A stretch of DNA of 64,000 nucleotides from Salsipaludibacter sp963812245 (GCA_963812245.1 CAWEUK010000003.1:558001-622000); one strand, 5' to 3'; counted from the stretch's first letter, positions 17,862 through 27,204 are shown. Translations and numbers: made by a program. Notes: a model not told the origin generated them from the sequence alone.

Positions 17862-17886
17862 GAGCCCCCGGGAACTCCGGGGGCTC
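17862..17886 (-). terminator. Terminator of the first ferredoxin gene
   Basis: GAGCCCCCGG and CCGGGGGCTC form a perfect 10-bp stem around the loop GAACT. It lies about 40 bp downstream of the minus-strand ferredoxin stop at 17927. No T-tract follows. Confidence 0.65.
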
Positions 17887-17926
17887 GCGGTGTCAGTGGG
17901 GCAGTGGCATCACCCGGACGGGCACA

Positions 17927-18259
17927 TCACGGAGTGGCGATCTCGAAGGCGGCGACCTTGGGGTGGTCGACGCCGGTGGCCCCGACCTCGCCGGCACCGC
18001 CAGGAGAGCCCAGACCAGTCATGTCGTCGTTGAAGAACTCGGCGTTCCACGCCGTGAACTCGTTCCACTCCGGGGGAACGTCGTCGGCGTAGAAGATTGC
18101 CTCGACCGGACAGGCCGGCTCGCAGGCAGCGCAGTCGATGCATTCGACCGGGTGGATGTACAGGCTGCGGTCACCCTCGTAGATGCAGTCGACCGGGCAC
18201 TCCTCGACGCAGGCCTTGTCCTTGACGTCGACGCAGGGTTCGGCGATGACGTAGGTCAC
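17927..18259 (-). CDS. 7Fe ferredoxin (FdxA type), copy 1
   Basis: A 110-residue ferredoxin beginning MTYVIAEPCVDVKDKAC. Cysteine spacing C-x7-C-x3-C-P in the N-terminal half and CIDCAACEPACP in the second fits the [3Fe-4S]/[4Fe-4S] seven-iron ferredoxins of actinobacteria, small electron carriers for cytochromes P450, oxidoreductases and similar enzymes. The C-terminal extension EWNEFTAWNAEFF is characteristic of this type. It is strongly similar to the protein encoded directly upstream, and the pair appears to be a tandem duplication. A GGAGGATC-type ribosome-binding site precedes ATG 18259. Confidence 0.93.
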   Translation of the reverse strand: MTYVIAEPCVDVKDKACVEECPVDCIYEGDRSLYIHPVECIDCAACEPACPVEAIFYADDVPPEWNEFTAWNAEFFNDDMTGLGSPGGAGEVGATGVDHPKVAAFEIATP

Positions 18260-18341
18260 GGTGATCCTCCTCGGCAGGCGCGGTGGTCATCGACGGCGGC
18301 GGACCGCCACCGAGGAACCGACCGGTGGACTGGGGTGGCGC

Positions 18342-18665
<324 letters not shown>

Positions 18666-18878
18666 GAGTGCCTCGCTCAGTGCTGCCGGTGGCCACGGGG
18701 TGAGGAACGTAGCGCAAGAACGGGCGGCACCGTGGTCGCCACGTCGACATCCCACGACCGTGGCGGCGACCCGCCGTCGTGGCACCGCTCGGTGACCGGC
18801 GCCCGCTCGGCTTAGGATGGCGATGTCGGCGTTGTGTGCGCCGTCCCCGCTCGCCGCCCCACGATCCCGAGACTTCGC

Positions 18879-21134
18879 ATGGACGACCAGGCCCTGGCCA
18901 CCAGCGCACGTGCCGGTGCCACGGCATCGACACTGGCCGCGACCACGTCGGCCGATGCAGATGCCCCGCCCGCGGCCACGTCGGCGGAGCCGGATCCCCC
19001 CGACGGGCACGGTCCCGTGGTGGCTGGCGTGGCGCCCGGGACCATCCCGCGCACCCGGGCAGTGTTGGACGATCATCCACCGGTCGACGGCGAGCGCCAC
19101 TTCCTGAATCGGGAACTGACGTGGCTGTCGTTCAACGAGCGAGTGCTGGCACTGGCCGAGCGCACCGACCTGCCGCTGCTGGAGCGTGCCAAGTTCCTGG
19201 CGATCTTCACCTCCAACCTCGACGAGTTCTTCCAGGTCAGGGTGGCCGGTCTGATGGAGCAGGTCGCGGTCGGCAACACCCACCCACCACCCGACGGCAT
19301 GACGGCCAACCAGCAGTTGATCGCGATCCGGGCCTACGCCAACGAGTTGTGTCTGCGCCAGGCCGAGATCTTCAGCGACCAGGTGGCACCGGCACTGGCC
19401 CAGGAAGGCATCGTCTTTCGCGACTGGGCCACGCTGGATGCTGCCGACCGCGACTGGCTCACGACCGTCTTCGACGAGCAGGTCTTCCCGGTCCTGACAC
19501 CGCTGGCCGTGGACCCCGCCCACCCGTTCCCCTACATCTCCAACCTGTCGCTGAACCTTGCCGTGGTCGTGCGCGATCCCGACGACGACTCGACCCGCTT
19601 CGCCCGGGTGAAGGTCCCTCCGATCCTGTCGCGCTTCATCGTGTTGCCCGACGGCGAACGCGTCGTGCCGCTCGAGCAGGTCATCGCCGTGCACCTCGAT
19701 CGCCTGTTCCCGGGGCTCGAGGTGGTGGACCACCACGTCTTCCGGGTGACCCGCAATGCCGACTTCGAGGTGGAGGACGACGAGGTCGAGGACCTGATGA
19801 TGGTCATCGAGTCCGAACTGCATCGCCGACGCTTCGGCCGCGTGGTGCGGCTGGAGGTGGCGCCCGACATCCCGGCGGAGATCCTCGACCTGCTGCTGCG
19901 GGAGATGCAGTTGACCGAGCGGCAGGTCGACCGGATTCCCGGTCCCCCCGACCTCACCGGGCTGTTCGGCGTCTATGACCTCGTTCGTCCCGACCTCAAG
20001 TACGCCAAGTTCAAGCCGATGGTGCCGGCGTCCCTGTCGCCGGACCACGGCCGCAGCATCTTCGCCGCCATGGCGGCCGAGAACATCCTGGTCCAGCACC
20101 CGTACGACTCGTTCTCGCGGACCGTGCAGGAATTCGTGGACCAGGCGGCCAGGGATCCGCAGGTCCAGGCCATCAAGATCACGCTCTACCGCACCTCCGG
20201 CCCGGGCTCTCCACTGGTCCGGTCACTCATCAAGGCCGCCGAGACCGGCAAGCAGGTGGTGGCCCTGGTCGAACTCAAGGCCCGCTTCGACGAGGAGGCC
20301 AACATCGAGTGGGCGCGGGTGCTGGAGGAAGCCGGTGTCCACGTTGCCTACGGCGTGGTCGGACTCAAGACCCACACCAAGATCGCGCTGGTCGTGCGTC
20401 GTGAGGGCCCCCGGATGGTGCGCTACGCCCACGTGGGGACGGGCAACTACAACGACAAGACCGCCCTGCTGTACGAGGATGTCGGACTGCTGACGTCCGA
20501 TCCCGCGGTCGGCGCGGATCTCACGGAACTGTTCAACGTCATGACCGGGTACGGCCACCAGCGCAGCTACCGCAGCCTGATCACGGCTCCGGCCGACTTC
20601 CGTCCGGCCATCCTGCAACGGATTGCGGCCGAGGCAGCCGCCCCCGACGGTCGCATCCGCATGAAGATGAACAGCCTGATCGACGACGAGATGATCGATG
20701 CGCTGTATGCGGCGTCGGCGACGGGAACCCCGATCGACCTGGTCGTGCGCGGCATCTGTGGTCTGCGAGCCGGCGTCCCGGGTCTGAGCGAGACCATCCG
20801 CGTGCGTTCGATCGTGGGGCGATACCTCGAGCATTCCCGGATCTACACCTTCGGGCCCGACGAGCGGATCGACATCCTGATCGGTTCTGGTGACCTGATG
20901 CCCCGCAACCTCAATCGACGTGTCGAAGCCCTGATCCCGATCACCGACCCGGGCAACCGACGGCAACTCGTCGAACTGTTCGACCTGATGCTCGTCGATG
21001 ACGTGTTGGCGTGGGAACAGGCGCCGGACGGCTCGTGGAGCCGTGTCCCGATGACCGCCGGAATCGATTCGCAGGCGCGCCTGCAGGAGCTCGCGATCCA
21101 GCGGTCGGGCGCCGAGCAGGACGCGGCTGGGTGA
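18879..21134 (+). CDS. ppk: Polyphosphate kinase 1
   Basis: A 751-residue PPK1, which polymerises the gamma-phosphate of ATP into polyphosphate at the membrane. After a roughly 65-residue Ala/Pro/Asp-rich N-terminal tail, the N domain starts at RHFLNRELTWLSFNERVL. The phospholipase-D-like C domains carry the two catalytic histidines: His499 in KTHTKIAL (the autophosphorylated position, E. coli His435) and His652 in RYLEHSRIY (E. coli His592). RYAHVGTGNYNDKTA is also conserved. ATG 18879 is the first start compatible with the family. The neighbouring MutT1-like gene reproduces an arrangement seen near ppk in mycobacteria. Confidence 0.95.
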   Translation: MDDQALATSARAGATASTLAATTSADADAPPAATSAEPDPPDGHGPVVAGVAPGTIPRTRAVLDDHPPVDGERHFLNRELTWLSFNERVLALAERTDLPLLERAKFLAIFTSNLDEFFQVRVAGLMEQVAVGNTHPPPDGMTANQQLIAIRAYANELCLRQAEIFSDQVAPALAQEGIVFRDWATLDAADRDWLTTVFDEQVFPVLTPLAVDPAHPFPYISNLSLNLAVVVRDPDDDSTRFARVKVPPILSRFIVLPDGERVVPLEQVIAVHLDRLFPGLEVVDHHVFRVTRNADFEVEDDEVEDLMMVIESELHRRRFGRVVRLEVAPDIPAEILDLLLREMQLTERQVDRIPGPPDLTGLFGVYDLVRPDLKYAKFKPMVPASLSPDHGRSIFAAMAAENILVQHPYDSFSRTVQEFVDQAARDPQVQAIKITLYRTSGPGSPLVRSLIKAAETGKQVVALVELKARFDEEANIEWARVLEEAGVHVAYGVVGLKTHTKIALVVRREGPRMVRYAHVGTGNYNDKTALLYEDVGLLTSDPAVGADLTELFNVMTGYGHQRSYRSLITAPADFRPAILQRIAAEAAAPDGRIRMKMNSLIDDEMIDALYAASATGTPIDLVVRGICGLRAGVPGLSETIRVRSIVGRYLEHSRIYTFGPDERIDILIGSGDLMPRNLNRRVEALIPITDPGNRRQLVELFDLMLVDDVLAWEQAPDGSWSRVPMTAGIDSQARLQELAIQRSGAEQDAAG

Positions 21135-21208
21135 GTCGCCCGGTGAGGTGTGCCAGCGGGCGCCGCTAGTGTCGTGCGCCGAGTTCGAGCACATCACATG
21201 GAGGCAGC

Positions 21209-22078
21209 ATGGATTCACCGCAGGTGTTGGCGGCCGGGGGCATCCTGACGGAGTTTCGTCGGGGCAAACTGCGCTACCTGCTGGTGCATCGTCCGCGCTA
21301 CAACGACTGGTCGCTGCCCAAGGGCAAGGTGGACGACGACGACGAGAACCTGGCCGGCACCGCCCTGCGTGAGGTGGAGGAGGAGACCGGGGTGACCGCA
21401 CGCCTGGGTCCCCACGTCGGCACGGCCGACTACGACGACCGCAGCGGCCGCCACAAGCGCGTCCAGTGGTGGGCGATGGTGCCTGTCGAGCAACGACCCC
21501 ACAGGCCCGACGACGAGGTCGACCGGATCAAGTGGGTCAAGGGTTCCAAGCTGGACAAGAAGCTCACCTACGGCACCGACCGCCGCATCATGGACGGCTT
21601 CCACGAGGATCGCCGCAGCCTGCTGATCGTCCGCCATGCCCATGCCGGCGCCCGCGGCGACCATGATCCCGACCACAAGCGGCCCCTGAGCAGCAAGGGG
21701 AGGAAGCAGGCCGAGGGCCTGGTCGACCAGTTGGGCGATCACCACTTCGACACGATCGTGACGTCGCCGTTCACCCGTTGTCGCGACACGGTCGCGGACG
21801 TGGCGGCAGCCCGGGGCCTGCGGGTCGTCACGGACAAGCGCCTGGCCGAGGGCGCCGACATCGCCGACGTGCTGGGCCTCATCGAGGAGTTGCCGGACAC
21901 GGCGGTGCTGTGCACGCATCGAGACGTGATCGAGACCCTGTGCGAATACTGGCAGGATGACCAGGACCTGGCACCGGGCATGGAGTTCGCCCACGAGCGC
22001 CGCAAGAAGGGTTCGACGTGGTGGGTCACCACGACCGGCACGACCGCCCGGGCTGCCCGCTGGATCCCACCGGCATGA
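21209..22078 (+). CDS. NUDIX hydrolase fused to histidine phosphatase (MutT1-like)
   Basis: 289 residues in two domains. The N-terminal NUDIX domain (about 5-135) has SLPKGKVDD and the Nudix box core GTALREVEEETGV. The C-terminal phosphoglycerate-mutase-like histidine phosphatase (about 140-285) has the phospho-His motif LLIVRHAHAG, TSPFTRCRDTV and CTHRDVIETL. This architecture matches mycobacterial MutT1, which acts on 8-oxo-GTP/8-oxo-dGTP and diadenosine polyphosphates. It follows ppk by 74 bp. ATG 21209 has GGAGGC upstream. Confidence 0.9.
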   Translation: MDSPQVLAAGGILTEFRRGKLRYLLVHRPRYNDWSLPKGKVDDDDENLAGTALREVEEETGVTARLGPHVGTADYDDRSGRHKRVQWWAMVPVEQRPHRPDDEVDRIKWVKGSKLDKKLTYGTDRRIMDGFHEDRRSLLIVRHAHAGARGDHDPDHKRPLSSKGRKQAEGLVDQLGDHHFDTIVTSPFTRCRDTVADVAAARGLRVVTDKRLAEGADIADVLGLIEELPDTAVLCTHRDVIETLCEYWQDDQDLAPGMEFAHERRKKGSTWWVTTTGTTARAARWIPPA

Positions 22079-22100
22079 CCATGCCCCGGGGGATGCCGTC

Positions 22101-22349
22101 GTGACGGTCTATCGCAACGAGGTGACGCCCGACCACGTCGGGTCGCGGGTGACCGTGCGTCACATGATCCCCGACGAGGCTGGCGGCCGGGTCCCCACGG
22201 ACGTGGTCGGGGAGTTGATCGCCGCCGATGCCACGTCGTGGCACGTCCGGCGGCGGTCCGGCGCGGTGGTCCAGGTCGCGGTCGAGCACGTGATCGCGTC
22301 GAAACTGCTGCCGCCGGCACCGACCAGGCGGCCCGGGGGGCGCGACTGA
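22101..22349 (+). CDS. Standalone small beta-barrel-like domain of the kind found N-terminal to some actinobacterial GNAT enzymes
   Basis: An 82-residue protein starting GTG at 22101. The pattern VGSRVTVRHMIPDE...TDVVGELIAADATSWHVRRRSGAVVQVAVEHVIASKLLPP resembles the SH3-like segment that precedes the acetyltransferase domain in some actinobacterial GNAT proteins, but no GNAT domain follows here. It begins 22 bp after the MutT1-like stop. The family comparison is from memory; function unknown. Confidence 0.5.
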   Translation: MTVYRNEVTPDHVGSRVTVRHMIPDEAGGRVPTDVVGELIAADATSWHVRRRSGAVVQVAVEHVIASKLLPPAPTRRPGGRD

Positions 22350-22557
22350 CGACACGCCCCGACCGACGACGCGTCGCCGTGCGACCGCAGCACAGGCCAG
22401 TCTCGCGTTGCGGCGGGTCGGGCCCTTCGTCGGCGTGAACCGGATGCAGGGTCCATTCGTCGGGGTGCCGGGGTGCATCCCTGCCAGCAACCCGCGCGGG
22501 ACCGGGTGCCACCGGGTTGACTGGGACCAGCGGCAGGTCTGACGACTCGGAGGTCTC

Positions 22558-23505
22558 GTGGCACGCATCGCTGGAGTTGACATCGGTGGCACCAACATCA
22601 CGGCGGCCATGGTCGGCGACGACCACGACGTCGGGGAGCGACTGAAGGTCGAGACGCCCACCGATGGCCCCAAGGCGGTGATCCACGCCGTCGCCGACCT
22701 GCTCGACCAGTTCGACGATGCTCCCGACGCCGTCGGAGTCGGGATGCCGGGGCCGATCAACGACGGCGTGGTGTCCACCCCGCCCAACCTGCGCAACTGG
22801 CCCGACGAGTACAACTTCGGCAAGAAGGCGTCGAAGAAACTCGGCGTGCCCGTCGCCGTCGGCAACGACGTCAACGTTGCCATCCTGGGTGAATGGGAGG
22901 CGGGCGCCGGCCGGGGCTCGCGGCACGTCCTGGGCGTGTGGATGGGCACGGGTGTCGGTGGTGGCCTGATCCTGGACGGTCGCCCCTACAGCGGCCCGAC
23001 CGGTGCTGCTGGGGAGTTCGGCCACATGATCGTGCGGGCAGGCGGGGCCCAGTGCGGGTGTGGGCGACGCGGCTGCATCGAGGCCTACGCCGGTCGCGCC
23101 AACATGGAGTTGTTCGTCGAACGCGCGGTCGCGTCGGGCGGGTTCGAATCCTCCATCTACGACATTCGCGACGACAAGGGCAAGGATCGCCTGACCTCGT
23201 CCGTGTGGGCCAAGGCCCTGGAGGAGGAGGACGAGGTGACCGTGCGCGTGTTCGAGGACGCGATCGAGACGGTTGCGATCGGGATCGCCTCCGTGCTCAA
23301 CCTGCTGGACGTCGACCGCGTCGTCATCGGCGGTGGCGTCGCGGAGAAGTTGGGTCAGGATCTCGCTGACCAGGTCAAGCGTGCGGCGGCGCGCCACGTG
23401 TTCGTGCCGTTCGACGACCGGGACTTCGTCGTGGCCGAACTGGGGGACGACTCGGGCATAGTGGGTGCTGCCGCCCTGGGCAGGGCTGCGCTCATCCTGG
23501 GGTGA
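22558..23505 (+). CDS. ROK-family glucokinase
   Basis: A 315-residue ROK sugar kinase. The ATP-binding DIGGTN motif is near the N-terminus, the sugar-binding GEFGHM segment is present, and the ROK zinc site reads CGCGRRGCIEAYA. The DRVVIGGGV strand closes the second ATPase lobe. Phosphorylation of glucose (or N-acetylmannosamine-type sugars) at C6 is expected; the phosphoryl donor could be ATP or polyphosphate and cannot be read here, though ppk is nearby. GTG 22558 follows GGAGG. Converges on the FrhB-like gene. Confidence 0.87.
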   Translation: MARIAGVDIGGTNITAAMVGDDHDVGERLKVETPTDGPKAVIHAVADLLDQFDDAPDAVGVGMPGPINDGVVSTPPNLRNWPDEYNFGKKASKKLGVPVAVGNDVNVAILGEWEAGAGRGSRHVLGVWMGTGVGGGLILDGRPYSGPTGAAGEFGHMIVRAGGAQCGCGRRGCIEAYAGRANMELFVERAVASGGFESSIYDIRDDKGKDRLTSSVWAKALEEEDEVTVRVFEDAIETVAIGIASVLNLLDVDRVVIGGGVAEKLGQDLADQVKRAAARHVFVPFDDRDFVVAELGDDSGIVGAAALGRAALILG

Positions 23506-23522
23506 GCCCGGGGCAGGGCTCA
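23503..23522. terminator. Bidirectional hairpin built on two stop codons
   Basis: TGAGCCC (23503-23509) pairs with GGGCTCA (23516-23522) around the loop GGGGCA. The first TGA is the stop of the glucokinase, and the complement of the last three bases is the stop of the minus-strand FrhB-like gene, so one hairpin serves both. Confidence 0.6.
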
Positions 23523-24653
23523 GGTGGCCAGTGGCAGCAGGCCGGGCGCGGTCGCGGCGGCTGGGACGGTGTCGGTGGGCCAGCGTTTGCGTGACACGGT
23601 GGACAGGCGGGTGAGCAGGTTCATCGCGACGGGGTCGTCCTCGCCGGGTCGGGCCTCGATCAGGCCAGCGTCGATCACGGCCTTCATCCATTCCTCGCCA
23701 CGCTCGGTGCGCACCAGGGTCAAGGTCCAGTTGTCATCGGCACCGATGCCACCCGTGGAGATGTCGGCATGCTCGGCGGCGAAGTCGGGACACAGTTTGC
23801 AGCCCGGCCGGGTGTGGGGATGGAACAGTTTCAACGGCAACTCGTGGTAGCTGCCATCCCGCAGCCACACCATGTAGCGGCCCTTGATGTTGACCTTGAC
23901 CACGTCCTCGATCGCGATGTCGTGATCGGCCAACACCTGCTTCTGGCCGTCGTAGGTGAACGTCTTGGAACACAACAGCCCGATCGTCAACGCGATCTTG
24001 CGCTTGTACTTGTTGACCCCGTACGCCTCCACGGTCCCATTGATCGACGCCTGGCACGACATCCCCACCAACGCGATCTGCTTGAGCTTGTGCTCGTCGG
24101 CCTGGGCCATCGCGATCGGGTTGGCCGAGTAGGTGTAGCGCGACCCGGCCGTGGCCAGCACGCCGGCCTTGTCGGTCACCAGCGCCGGTTCCGAGTCGAA
24201 CGGACCCCGCTTGTCGACGATCGCGCTGGTCAGCGCGCCGTCGATCATCTCGTTCTCGAGGCCCCAGATCAGCAGCGTCGAGACCAGCCCACCGTCCTGG
24301 CCCGCCTCGTGCACGCCCTTGTCGGTCGCCCGCGTCAACAGGATCGAACGGGTGAACCCGTACACCTGGTCGCGATCGCGTGGCTGGCCGAACAGCACCT
24401 CGTCCAAATCCGATTCCCAGTTGCGGAACCGCGGACATGCCCGCGTGCAGATGTCGCAGCCACGATCTCCGATCGTGCACTGGTCGAAGGCATGCGCCAC
24501 CCCCTCCCTCGACTCGCCGATCTGCACCGGGTAGTAGTCGTCGGTGTAGCCCAGGACGTCGCGTGGACACGCCATCACGCAGGCCGCACACCCCGTGCAC
24601 AGCCCCGTGTCCACGACCTCGTGATACAGCTCGCGCCAGTGCACATCTCCCAC
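23520..24653 (-). CDS. FrhB-like coenzyme F420 hydrogenase/dehydrogenase beta-subunit family protein
   Basis: A 377-residue iron-sulfur flavoprotein of the FrhB/FpoF family. An N-terminal 4Fe-4S ferredoxin motif, CTGCAACVMACP, is followed by another cysteine set, CDICTRACP. The FrhB core carries EAGQDGGLVSTLLIWGL, VGMSCQASI and GLLCSKTF. Members transfer electrons between ferredoxin and F420 or other acceptors; with no hydrogenase or F420 genes adjacent, the electron donor is open. GTG 24653 is chosen over TTG 24659 because AAGGAG is six bases before it. The 200 bp upstream, towards the E1 gene, contain only G/C-rich short repeats. Confidence 0.82.
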   Translation of the reverse strand: MGDVHWRELYHEVVDTGLCTGCAACVMACPRDVLGYTDDYYPVQIGESREGVAHAFDQCTIGDRGCDICTRACPRFRNWESDLDEVLFGQPRDRDQVYGFTRSILLTRATDKGVHEAGQDGGLVSTLLIWGLENEMIDGALTSAIVDKRGPFDSEPALVTDKAGVLATAGSRYTYSANPIAMAQADEHKLKQIALVGMSCQASINGTVEAYGVNKYKRKIALTIGLLCSKTFTYDGQKQVLADHDIAIEDVVKVNIKGRYMVWLRDGSYHELPLKLFHPHTRPGCKLCPDFAAEHADISTGGIGADDNWTLTLVRTERGEEWMKAVIDAGLIEARPGEDDPVAMNLLTRLSTVSRKRWPTDTVPAAATAPGLLPLAT

Positions 24654-24853
24654 GGGCAACTCCTTGTGGCCATCGCATGTCGTCGGTCCGCCGCAACGGG
24701 GTGGCGGCGGTCGGTGCGGTTGTTCGGTGCAGCTGGTCGGGGCGGTTGGTCGGGGCGGTGCGACTGTTCCGTGCTGGTGTCAGTGTCGGCGGCCGCGTTG
24801 GTCGTGTCAGCGTCGGCGGCCGGCGGTGCATGGCCAACCCTAGACGGCGGGCA

Positions 24854-27196
24854 TCAGCGACGTCCGGACGCCACCAGACGTCGCGCGGCGGCCACGATGT
24901 CGTCCTCGTCGAGCAGGACCAGGTCGGCCGCTGCACCGAGCGGGATGAACGAGTCCAGGCTGGCGACGCTGTCGAGCGGGCGAGTCCAGCCGTGGCGGGC
25001 CAGGTCTGCGACCACCGCGTCCGCGATGCCTCCACCAGTGGCACGGGCTTCGTCGGCGACCAGGACCGCGCCGCTGGCGGCGACGGCTTTCCGAAGTGCC
25101 GCCGTGGGCAGCGGCACCACCCACCGCAGGTCCACGACCCGAGTCCGAACGCCGTCCCGGCGCAGGGTGCGGGCCGCTCGCAGCGCCATGCGCACGCCGT
25201 TGCCCCACGTCACGATGGCCAGATCGTCTGCGTGACCGTCGGATGCGACCTCTGCGCGGGTGGCCACGTCGCCCACGGCGGCAGCCCTGTCGCCGACGTG
25301 GACGGACCGGTCGCCCGTGTGGAGGGCCCGGTCGCCCGTGTCGATGGCCCGGTCGCCCGTGTGGATGGCCACGTCGCCGGGCAGGATCACGTGGTCGTCG
25401 TCTGGCCACGCACCCAGCCATCCGCCGTCGCCTTCCTCGTACAGGTCGCGCTGGTGGTACAGCGCGATCGGTTCGAGCATCACCACCACGCTGCCGTCCG
25501 CGGACGCCATGGCGGCGGCGCCACGCAGCATGCCAACGGCATCCGCGGCGGTGGTCGGCACTGCGATGCGCAGCCCCGGGATGTCGCGCAGGGCGCCGAT
25601 CGAGTTGTCGTTGTGGAAGTGGCCACCGAAGCCACGTTGGTAGGCCAGACCGGCGATGCGCACCACCATCGGGGTCCGGAAGGCCCCGTTGGAGAAGAAC
25701 TGCGTCGTCGCCGCCTCGCCGCGCACCTGGTCGAGCGCGTTGTGGACGTAGGCCAGGTACTGGATCTCGGGGATGGGCAGCAGGCCGACCAGCCCTGCGC
25801 CCTGCGCCGTGCCCAGGATCGAGGTCTCGTCGAGCAGGGTGTCGAAGACGCGGCCGCGACCAAAGCGGGTCTGCAGCCCCTTGGTGATGCCGTAGACGCC
25901 ACCCTTGACGGCGACGTCCTCGCCGAAGGTGACGACCTCGCGACGACCGGCCAGTTGCTCGGCAAGGCCCGCGTTCAGGGCCTGGGCCAGCGTCAGGGGA
26001 CCGTCCGGGGTGGCCACGCCGGTTGCCCGTGCGGCCTGGACGGCACGGCGGGCGTCCGCGGTCACCTCGTCCGGACGGTGTGGTGCCAGCGGGGCCATGA
26101 CCGCAGCCGCCGAATCGAGTCGGTCGTGGTCCGGGGCAGTGCGGACCAACTCGTCCACGTGGGTGGAGACGGCCGTGACGACGTCGCGCAGCTGGTCGGC
26201 GGTCGCCAGTCCGAGTTCCTGCAGGCGAATCGCCGCCAGGGCGATCGGATCGCGCTCGAGATCGCCGAGGATGTCGCTGCGACGTCGGTAGCCGGTCTCG
26301 GCATCACTGCCCGCGTGGCCACCCAGTCGCACCGTCGCCAGTCGCACCAGGACGGGTCGGCGTTGCGTGCGCACCTGGTCGACCGCCTGTCCGACCGTGC
26401 GCCAGACGTCGTCGATGGGCCCATCGGCATCGTGGAACGCCAGGCCGGGCAGGTGCGACAACGAGTCCGTCACCCACCCACTGGGGGTGGGCACCGAGAT
26501 CCCGCGACCGTTGTCCTCGATGACGATGAGGATGGGCACCGAGTTGCCGTGCCGGTGGGCCCAGCGAGCGGCGGTCAACGCGGACAGGGTCGTCGCGTGG
26601 TTGCTGGAGGCATCGCCCAGCGTGGTGACCACGATGGCGTCGCTTGGCAGGCCGCTGTCGTGGCCCAGGCGCGCGCCTCGTGACAGCATCGCCGCTGCTC
26701 CGACGGCCTTGGGCGGGTGGGATCCGATGGTGGATGTCTGGGGGATGATCCAGGTTGCCGGGTCACCCCAGACCTTGTGCCGCCCGCCCGACGCCGGTTC
26801 GCTCGCAGCGGCCACGAAACTGGCCACGATCGCGGCCATGACGTCGTGGTCGGGATCGGGATGGGTGCGGGCCTTGGCCATGACCAGTCCGCCGTCGCGG
26901 TAGTGCAGGAAGCAGGGATCCGTGCGGCGCAGGTGGGCGCCGATGATCGCCGTGTGCTCGTGGCCGGCCGAGGAGATGGTGTAGTGACCGAGGTCGGCCG
27001 CCCGCAGCGTCCGTGCCGCCAGGTCGAGGACGCGCGACCGGACCATGTCGGTGAACACGTCGATGGCGGCACGGGCATCCAGCGGCCTGACGTCGCCCGC
27101 CACCGTCGCTGGCGGCGTGGTGTCGCGGTCTGCGGCCAACGGCGTCGCCAGCACCTGGTCGAGGTGGGCGAGCGAGGCGGCGATCATCTCGGCCAT
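24854..27196 (-). CDS. Fused alpha-beta E1 component of a 2-oxoacid dehydrogenase
   Basis: A 780-residue thiamine-diphosphate enzyme with E1 alpha (about 25-385) joined to E1 beta (about 415-775). Alpha: LGHYTISSAGHEHTAI, HYRDGGLVMAKA and the ThDP motif GDASSNHATT...EDNG. Beta: VVTFGEDVAVKGGVYG, LDETSILGTAQGAGL, PVEIQYLAY-like PIPEIQYLAY and HFHNDNSIGALRDIPGL. Such enzymes decarboxylate pyruvate or branched-chain 2-oxoacids and pass the acyl group to a lipoyl E2; no E2 or E3 is nearby. The beta region contains an inserted stretch of seven-residue repeats (see the repeat entry). It starts 8 bp after the crotonase stop and is probably in one operon with it. Confidence 0.87.
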   Translation of the reverse strand: MAEMIAASLAHLDQVLATPLAADRDTTPPATVAGDVRPLDARAAIDVFTDMVRSRVLDLAARTLRAADLGHYTISSAGHEHTAIIGAHLRRTDPCFLHYRDGGLVMAKARTHPDPDHDVMAAIVASFVAAASEPASGGRHKVWGDPATWIIPQTSTIGSHPPKAVGAAAMLSRGARLGHDSGLPSDAIVVTTLGDASSNHATTLSALTAARWAHRHGNSVPILIVIEDNGRGISVPTPSGWVTDSLSHLPGLAFHDADGPIDDVWRTVGQAVDQVRTQRRPVLVRLATVRLGGHAGSDAETGYRRRSDILGDLERDPIALAAIRLQELGLATADQLRDVVTAVSTHVDELVRTAPDHDRLDSAAAVMAPLAPHRPDEVTADARRAVQAARATGVATPDGPLTLAQALNAGLAEQLAGRREVVTFGEDVAVKGGVYGITKGLQTRFGRGRVFDTLLDETSILGTAQGAGLVGLLPIPEIQYLAYVHNALDQVRGEAATTQFFSNGAFRTPMVVRIAGLAYQRGFGGHFHNDNSIGALRDIPGLRIAVPTTAADAVGMLRGAAAMASADGSVVVMLEPIALYHQRDLYEEGDGGWLGAWPDDDHVILPGDVAIHTGDRAIDTGDRALHTGDRSVHVGDRAAAVGDVATRAEVASDGHADDLAIVTWGNGVRMALRAARTLRRDGVRTRVVDLRWVVPLPTAALRKAVAASGAVLVADEARATGGGIADAVVADLARHGWTRPLDSVASLDSFIPLGAAADLVLLDEDDIVAAARRLVASGRR
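25270..25380 (-). repeat. 21-bp tandem repeats coding heptapeptides inside the E1 gene
   Basis: About five 21-bp units in register (boundaries near 25270, 25291, 25312, 25333, 25354 and 25375). They encode AIHTGDR, AIDTGDR, ALHTGDR, SVHVGDR and a degenerate AAAVGDV. Units two to four differ by only one or a few bases. The block sits between the ILPGD strand and the DLAIVTWGNG strand of the E1 beta domain, where E1 beta proteins normally have a short loop. The reading frame is kept because the unit is a multiple of three. Confidence 0.88.
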
Positions 27197-27204
27197 GGCG
27201 GTGG

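Noticed and set aside
23144..23158. GGTTCGAATCC, a tRNA T-arm-like motif, inside the glucokinase gene
   Set aside because: No acceptor, D or anticodon arms fit around it, and it lies in a strong coding frame.
21739..23691. A very long open frame antisense to the MutT1-like and glucokinase genes
   Set aside because: It has no domain, is basic and Arg/His-rich, and arises from high GC codon bias opposite real genes.
24777..24835. Direct repeats of GTGTCAGYGTCGGCGGCC upstream of the FrhB-like gene
   Set aside because: Two imperfect copies in a GC-rich gap, with no supporting promoter or regulator evidence.
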